Positions 12,637 through 16,231 of a stretch of DNA of 16,231 bases are shown here, piece after piece. Source of the DNA: K23-9 sp049680365. Lineage in GTDB: Bacteria; Planctomycetota; Planctomycetia; Pirellulales; Pirellulaceae. The notes under the pieces are model-generated. The model did no database searches. It was given only the letters and a program-made list of their open reading frames with translations, and had not been told where the DNA came from. Numbering within the stretch: the stretch's first letter is position 1; each line of letters begins with the position of its first letter. The position numbers and the translations under genes are program-made. Location of the stretch: assembly GCA_049680365.1 (NCBI GenBank), contig JBAUHQ010000005.1, positions 1-16,231 of the forward strand, written 5' to 3'.

Positions 12637-15147
12637 ATGCGTTCTCGCCAGAAACCCAGCTTTATTAAACACAGCTTATTCAAATCCAGCCTGCTCGCTG
12701 CGGTCAGTTTTGCGATTCTGCCCAGTGGATCCATGCTGCAAGCCGTTGATCCGCTGCCGCCTGCCAAAGCGGATCACGAAATCGCGTCGCTACCACGGCT
12801 GCCAGCGGCGATCGACTCACTTCCAATCAACTCCGGCAAATCGAAAAGCCCACAGCCGATCGACTTGTCTGATTCGGTGATTTTGAACACACGTTCGTTC
12901 GGAATTCCGTTCAACGTCGACAACGCGGGCTCGCGTCCAGTTGAAGTTCAATTGTTCGTTTCTCATGGTGCCAAGAGCGAGTGGAAACTCTTAGAGAGCA
13001 AACCGCCCAGCGTCAAAGAGTTCCAGTTCAAAGGGACAAATGACGGTGTCTACTGGTTCGCGACACGTACGATCGATTCCGCGGGAAACGCCAGTCCACA
13101 ACACAATCTTTCACCTCAGCTGCGCGTGTTTGTCGATACATCGAAACCCAATGTCAAGTTGGATGCAGATGCCGATGCAAGTGGCCGAGTCGACGCCGCG
13201 GTGCTGTATGAAGACCAGACACCAATCAAGAGCGTGCAGATGCACTACGCGTCGGATGTACTTCGTGAATGGACGAAGCTAAATGTGCGTGACTTGGCTA
13301 CAAAAGGAAAGATCGACTTTACGCCAAAGGAAAATTGGCAGCAATTGTCACTACAAGTCATTGTCACGGACTCCGCCAACAATCACACGGTGGCGACCAA
13401 GTTGATTCAGCGTCCACGAATCGCCACACGAGAAAACCCCGGCTTTGCCGTCATCGATTCCTACGAGACGACCGCAAACGACGAATCGATTCGCTTGGTC
13501 GCCGATGATTCACCAACCACCAAGCCTAATATTTATGTGCATCGCGCTGGGCAAAACAGCGATGCCGTGGGTGTGACTCGGCGCGAACCGAAATCCGAAT
13601 CACAATTAGACACCGAGACGGATACCACCGAACCAGCAGCCAAGATCGCTCAGGTCCCGAACACTGTCGTGCCTCAGCAACGCTTTTCACCACAACCCGT
13701 CGCCAATTCGTTTTTTGTTCCTGGACACGACAATGCTTCGCAAGCGATGGATCCGCGACACAACGATCCCCGAAACAACGATCCCCGCGCTTTGAGCGCA
13801 CCACAAAGCAGTGCGCCGCCTGCGATGCAAACAAACCAGTTCGGATCGGGACTGACGCCAGAAACTCCTTCGTTCGGACCACCGTCCGTAACCGACAATC
13901 AAAAACTGTATCACTTGGTGCGTCCGACGACGTCTGTGCCAACCGATGCAGGAATCAAGTTCGGCGCTGCAGCACCACCATCGACTTTCGCGATGGACCC
14001 TAACGCACCGCCCGTTCCACCGGGCATGCAGCCGATGGGCCCACGAAGCATGCAGCCGATGGACGCGCGAAGCATGCAGCCGATGGGCGCGGGCGCATTT
14101 GCGTCTCCAGCTCAACCACTTCCAGGTGCCATCACGCTACCTCCTGCTGCAACACCCGATCAAATTAGCAACGGGTTCGGCGGGCTTAACCTGCCCAATG
14201 AAAAACAGTCTTTGACTTCAACAGCCGATGCTGGTTCAGCGACGGAGCTTTCGATCGATCGAGCCCCCAATCCACCGCGTGCGTCGCGAACCGTTGCCGA
14301 AGCGATGCGTCCGCTAGCGTCAAAATCTGCTACCGAAAATCGCACTCCGAGCGTCGAATCGAATCCGACGCAGAGGCGGCCGGTCGATGTCGAGTCGCCC
14401 GAATACAAAGCAATGCGACAATCGCAAGCAGCCTACGACAACGCACGATTGGCCGATCGCGCTGTGGTTCGTTATAGCGATAGCGAACGATTCTCTTTGG
14501 AATATGAACTGGAAGCGGTTGGTGCGGGCGGTGCCGAATCGGTCGACTTGTACGGCAGCACCGATGCCGGACAAAACTGGAAACAATGGGGCAGCGATCC
14601 TGATTTGGTTAGTCCGTTCGACATCGAAACAAAAGGCGAAGGCACGTTTGCTTTTAAGATCGTCGTCATCAGCCGCAATGGGCTCGCAAGTCCGCGTCCC
14701 CTTGCTAACGAAACGCCCGACATCGTCGTGATTGTTGACAAATCCGAACCAGATGTTCGCATCACTGATGTCAAATACGGTGAAGGCGAACGAACCGGTT
14801 CTCTTGTGATTCGCTATGACTGTACCGATCACAATTTGATGCAACGCCCTATCGCGCTGTCATTCAGCGATACCCCAGACGGACCATGGACAACGATCGC
14901 AGCAGGGCTTCGCAACGAAGGCGACTATGTCTGGCCAGGCGATCCGGAACTGCCCCGTCAAATCTACTTGCGATTGGATGCGAAAGATCGCGCCGGCAAT
15001 GCTGGTAGCTATGTGCTGCAAGAGCCAATCGACGTCCAAGGACTCGCTCCGCGGGCCCGAATTCGTGGTTTCCGATCGCTCAGTGGCACTGATTTCTCCG
15101 AGCCAAACGGTCAAACGGCGAATCGCCCCAAGGCCGCCTTTAAGTAG
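12637..15147 (+). CDS. Large secreted protein with duplicated Ig-like modules
   Basis: I do not recognise a named family. From ATG 12637 the 836-residue product begins with a basic stretch and a hydrophobic segment (SSLLAAVSFAILPSGSMLQA), a probable signal peptide cleaved near residue 36. Residues about 80-260 and 605-803 are two similar beta-sandwich-like modules. Both share the pattern of a Gly/Trp-rich strand region, then T/S-R/D-NG-AS, then V-x-VD-x-S-x-P-x-V, followed by a domain with DxxGNA or DSANN turns. Between them lies a linker of about 345 residues rich in Pro, Gln, Asn, Ser and Thr, with DPR and MQPM repeats. It has no membrane anchor after the signal. It is probably an exported structural or binding protein. 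The frame is open to GTG 12544, but the signal peptide supports ATG 12637. It is divergent from mnmG and followed by holA after 59 bp. Confidence 0.85.
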   Translation: MRSRQKPSFIKHSLFKSSLLAAVSFAILPSGSMLQAVDPLPPAKADHEIASLPRLPAAIDSLPINSGKSKSPQPIDLSDSVILNTRSFGIPFNVDNAGSRPVEVQLFVSHGAKSEWKLLESKPPSVKEFQFKGTNDGVYWFATRTIDSAGNASPQHNLSPQLRVFVDTSKPNVKLDADADASGRVDAAVLYEDQTPIKSVQMHYASDVLREWTKLNVRDLATKGKIDFTPKENWQQLSLQVIVTDSANNHTVATKLIQRPRIATRENPGFAVIDSYETTANDESIRLVADDSPTTKPNIYVHRAGQNSDAVGVTRREPKSESQLDTETDTTEPAAKIAQVPNTVVPQQRFSPQPVANSFFVPGHDNASQAMDPRHNDPRNNDPRALSAPQSSAPPAMQTNQFGSGLTPETPSFGPPSVTDNQKLYHLVRPTTSVPTDAGIKFGAAAPPSTFAMDPNAPPVPPGMQPMGPRSMQPMDARSMQPMGAGAFASPAQPLPGAITLPPAATPDQISNGFGGLNLPNEKQSLTSTADAGSATELSIDRAPNPPRASRTVAEAMRPLASKSATENRTPSVESNPTQRRPVDVESPEYKAMRQSQAAYDNARLADRAVVRYSDSERFSLEYELEAVGAGGAESVDLYGSTDAGQNWKQWGSDPDLVSPFDIETKGEGTFAFKIVVISRNGLASPRPLANETPDIVVIVDKSEPDVRITDVKYGEGERTGSLVIRYDCTDHNLMQRPIALSFSDTPDGPWTTIAAGLRNEGDYVWPGDPELPRQIYLRLDAKDRAGNAGSYVLQEPIDVQGLAPRARIRGFRSLSGTDFSEPNGQTANRPKAAFK
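14026..14091 (+). repeat. 24-bp tandem repeat coding MQPM units
   Basis: Units start at 14026, 14050 and 14074 with a 24-nt period and share ATGCAGCCGATGG at their heads. They encode MQPMGPRS, MQPMDARS and a partial MQPMGAG in the linker of the secreted protein. The period is a multiple of three, so copy-number change keeps the frame. Confidence 0.85.
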
Positions 15148-15161
15148 CCCCTCAACATTGT

Positions 15162-15178
15162 CGCGACGGTGAGTCGCG
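15162..15178 (+). terminator. Small hairpin after the secreted-protein gene
   Basis: CGCGAC (15162-15167) pairs with GTCGCG (15173-15178) around a 5-nt loop, 14 nt after the TAG stop. No T-tract follows. It may be a weak terminator or a chance dyad. Confidence 0.3.
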
Positions 15179-15206
15179 GATAGCCGTCGAATGAGATATC
15201 CTGCGG

Positions 15207-16231
15207 ATGACTCGTTTCCGCACCGCTAGTCTCGCCATGCCAATTCTTCACGCCTTTGACCTTCTTAGCAAATCGGCCGACAAAGCCGCTAAGAACCAGC
15301 CTGCCGTCGCTGCCGTCTTCGGACCCGATTCGACGCTGCGTTCGTGGTCCATGTCAGCGCTGACGACGACGGGCGACGTGACTCAGTTTGATGGCGACAG
15401 TGTGCGATGGTCCGACTTGCGCGATGACCTTTCGACCGCATCGTTGTTCGACATGGGCGATAAACGCACGATCATGGTTCGTGGTGCTGACAAGTTCGTT
15501 AGCGACCATCGACCCGAACTTGAAAAACACGTCGCCAAACCAGGCAGCGCCAGTCGTTTCATCTTGGAACTCACATCGCTCGCATCCAACACGCGGTTGT
15601 ACAAAGCGATCGCGGCAGATCATTTACTGATCGCTTGCAATCCGGCCGCGGACAAGAAACTGGGCGTCACAACGGCTTCGCGGCGAAAATTCTTGACCGA
15701 CTATGTCGCCGGTCGACACAAGACTTCGCTAACCGCTGGCGCTGCCGATGCCTTGATCGAAATGATGGGCGAAGAAATCGGCATGCTGGACACCGAGATC
15801 GCAAAATTAGCGTTGTACTGCGACGAAGGCAAATCGATTGACGAAGCCATGGTGCGTGACATCGTGGCGGGTTGGCAAGGCAAAACGGTTTGGCAAATCA
15901 CCGACGCCATTGCTGCTGGCGACGCCGCCGAAGCGTTACGTCAACTTGATAAACTGATGAGTGGCGGGCAAAAACCCATTGCGTTGCTACCGCAGATCGC
16001 ATGGTCACTCCGCCGCTTGGGCATGGCGACCGCGATGGTCGAACATCGCGAACAGCAAGGTCGCAAATGGCAACTGGAAGACGCCTTGGCATCAGCTGGC
16101 ATTCACCGACCATCGGACATTCAACGTGCCAAGGCACAACTGAAAGGGCTCGGACGACATCGTGCAAAAAATTTGCTTGGCTGGCTGCTTGACGCCGACC
16201 TTCGCCTAAAAGGCACCCACAGCCAAGACGG
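15207..16231 (+). CDS. holA: DNA polymerase III delta subunit HolA (3'-partial)
   Basis: HolA is the delta subunit of the clamp loader; it opens the beta sliding clamp for loading at replication forks. The frame is open from ATG 15207 to the window end, 341 codons without a stop, so the gene is cut by the edge. Family-like features are LHAFDLL at the N-terminus, VAAVFGPDSTLRSW in place of a true P-loop, and SLFDMGDKRTIMVRGADKFV. Further on are LTSLASNTRLYKAI, EMMGEEIGMLDTEIAKLALY, GKTVWQITDAIAAGDAAEALRQLDKLM and the helical C-terminal PIALLPQIAWSLRRLGMA...KNLLGWLLDADLRLKG. The alternative start ATG 15237 (MPILHAFDLL) agrees better with typical N-termini; neither has a clear ribosome site. The visible part should be nearly the full protein. 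Confidence 0.9.
   Translation, partial: MTRFRTASLAMPILHAFDLLSKSADKAAKNQPAVAAVFGPDSTLRSWSMSALTTTGDVTQFDGDSVRWSDLRDDLSTASLFDMGDKRTIMVRGADKFVSDHRPELEKHVAKPGSASRFILELTSLASNTRLYKAIAADHLLIACNPAADKKLGVTTASRRKFLTDYVAGRHKTSLTAGAADALIEMMGEEIGMLDTEIAKLALYCDEGKSIDEAMVRDIVAGWQGKTVWQITDAIAAGDAAEALRQLDKLMSGGQKPIALLPQIAWSLRRLGMATAMVEHREQQGRKWQLEDALASAGIHRPSDIQRAKAQLKGLGRHRAKNLLGWLLDADLRLKGTHSQD

Noticed and set aside
13749..14091. Short repeats in the secreted-protein gene as a CRISPR array
   Set aside because: The repeats are in-frame coding units (DPR and MQPM) without spacers of uniform length.

Overview
The window looks like a chromosomal segment of a planctomycete, probably of the Rhodopirellula/Pirellulaceae type. 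This is inferred from three things: mostly housekeeping genes on both strands with few clear Shine-Dalgarno sites, a large secreted protein with Ig-like modules and a low-complexity linker, and many GC-rich palindromic repeats between genes. No database search was possible, so the taxonomy is an inference. There are no rRNA or tRNA genes, CRISPR arrays or transposase genes that I can see.

Layout. Positions 1-3257 (+) carry three histidine biosynthesis genes, hisD (5' end off the window), hisC and hisB. They converge on a minus-strand block: a two-gene membrane-protein unit (3288-4594), then gatB and gatA (4697-7769), encoding two of the three subunits of the tRNA-dependent amidotransferase. 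gatC is not in the window. Upstream of gatA is a two-component pair (8056-9985): a soluble histidine kinase and a response regulator with its DNA-binding domain at the N-terminus and its receiver at the C-terminus. A leader of about 460 bp without an evident gene precedes the regulator. mnmG (tRNA U34 modification) follows at 10625-12439 (-). Divergent from it are a large exported protein of unknown function (12637-15147, +) and the DNA polymerase III delta subunit gene holA (15207 to the window end, 3' truncated).

The least ordinary content lies between the genes. Three different palindromic repeat types and one further hairpin sit directly at stop codons. Two copies of a MITE-like element, with a 57-bp core identical in both, lie in inverted orientation on either side of the two-component pair. 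A second family (hisC 3' end, hisC-hisB spacer, hisB 3' end) shows compensatory stem changes and supplies the region around the TAG stop codon of two genes. A 27-bp imperfect palindrome fills most of the gatA-gatB gap, and an 11-bp perfect stem overlaps the gatB stop.

Functionally, the his genes cover the dehydratase, aminotransferase and terminal dehydrogenase steps. gatA, gatB and mnmG all concern tRNA charging or modification. The two-component pair has no recognisable target here. I see no unmistakable new multi-gene system. The best candidates for novelty are the stop-codon-linked palindromes, the repeat-flanked HTH-receiver/kinase pair with its long leader, the small membrane pair, and the duplicated-module secreted protein.
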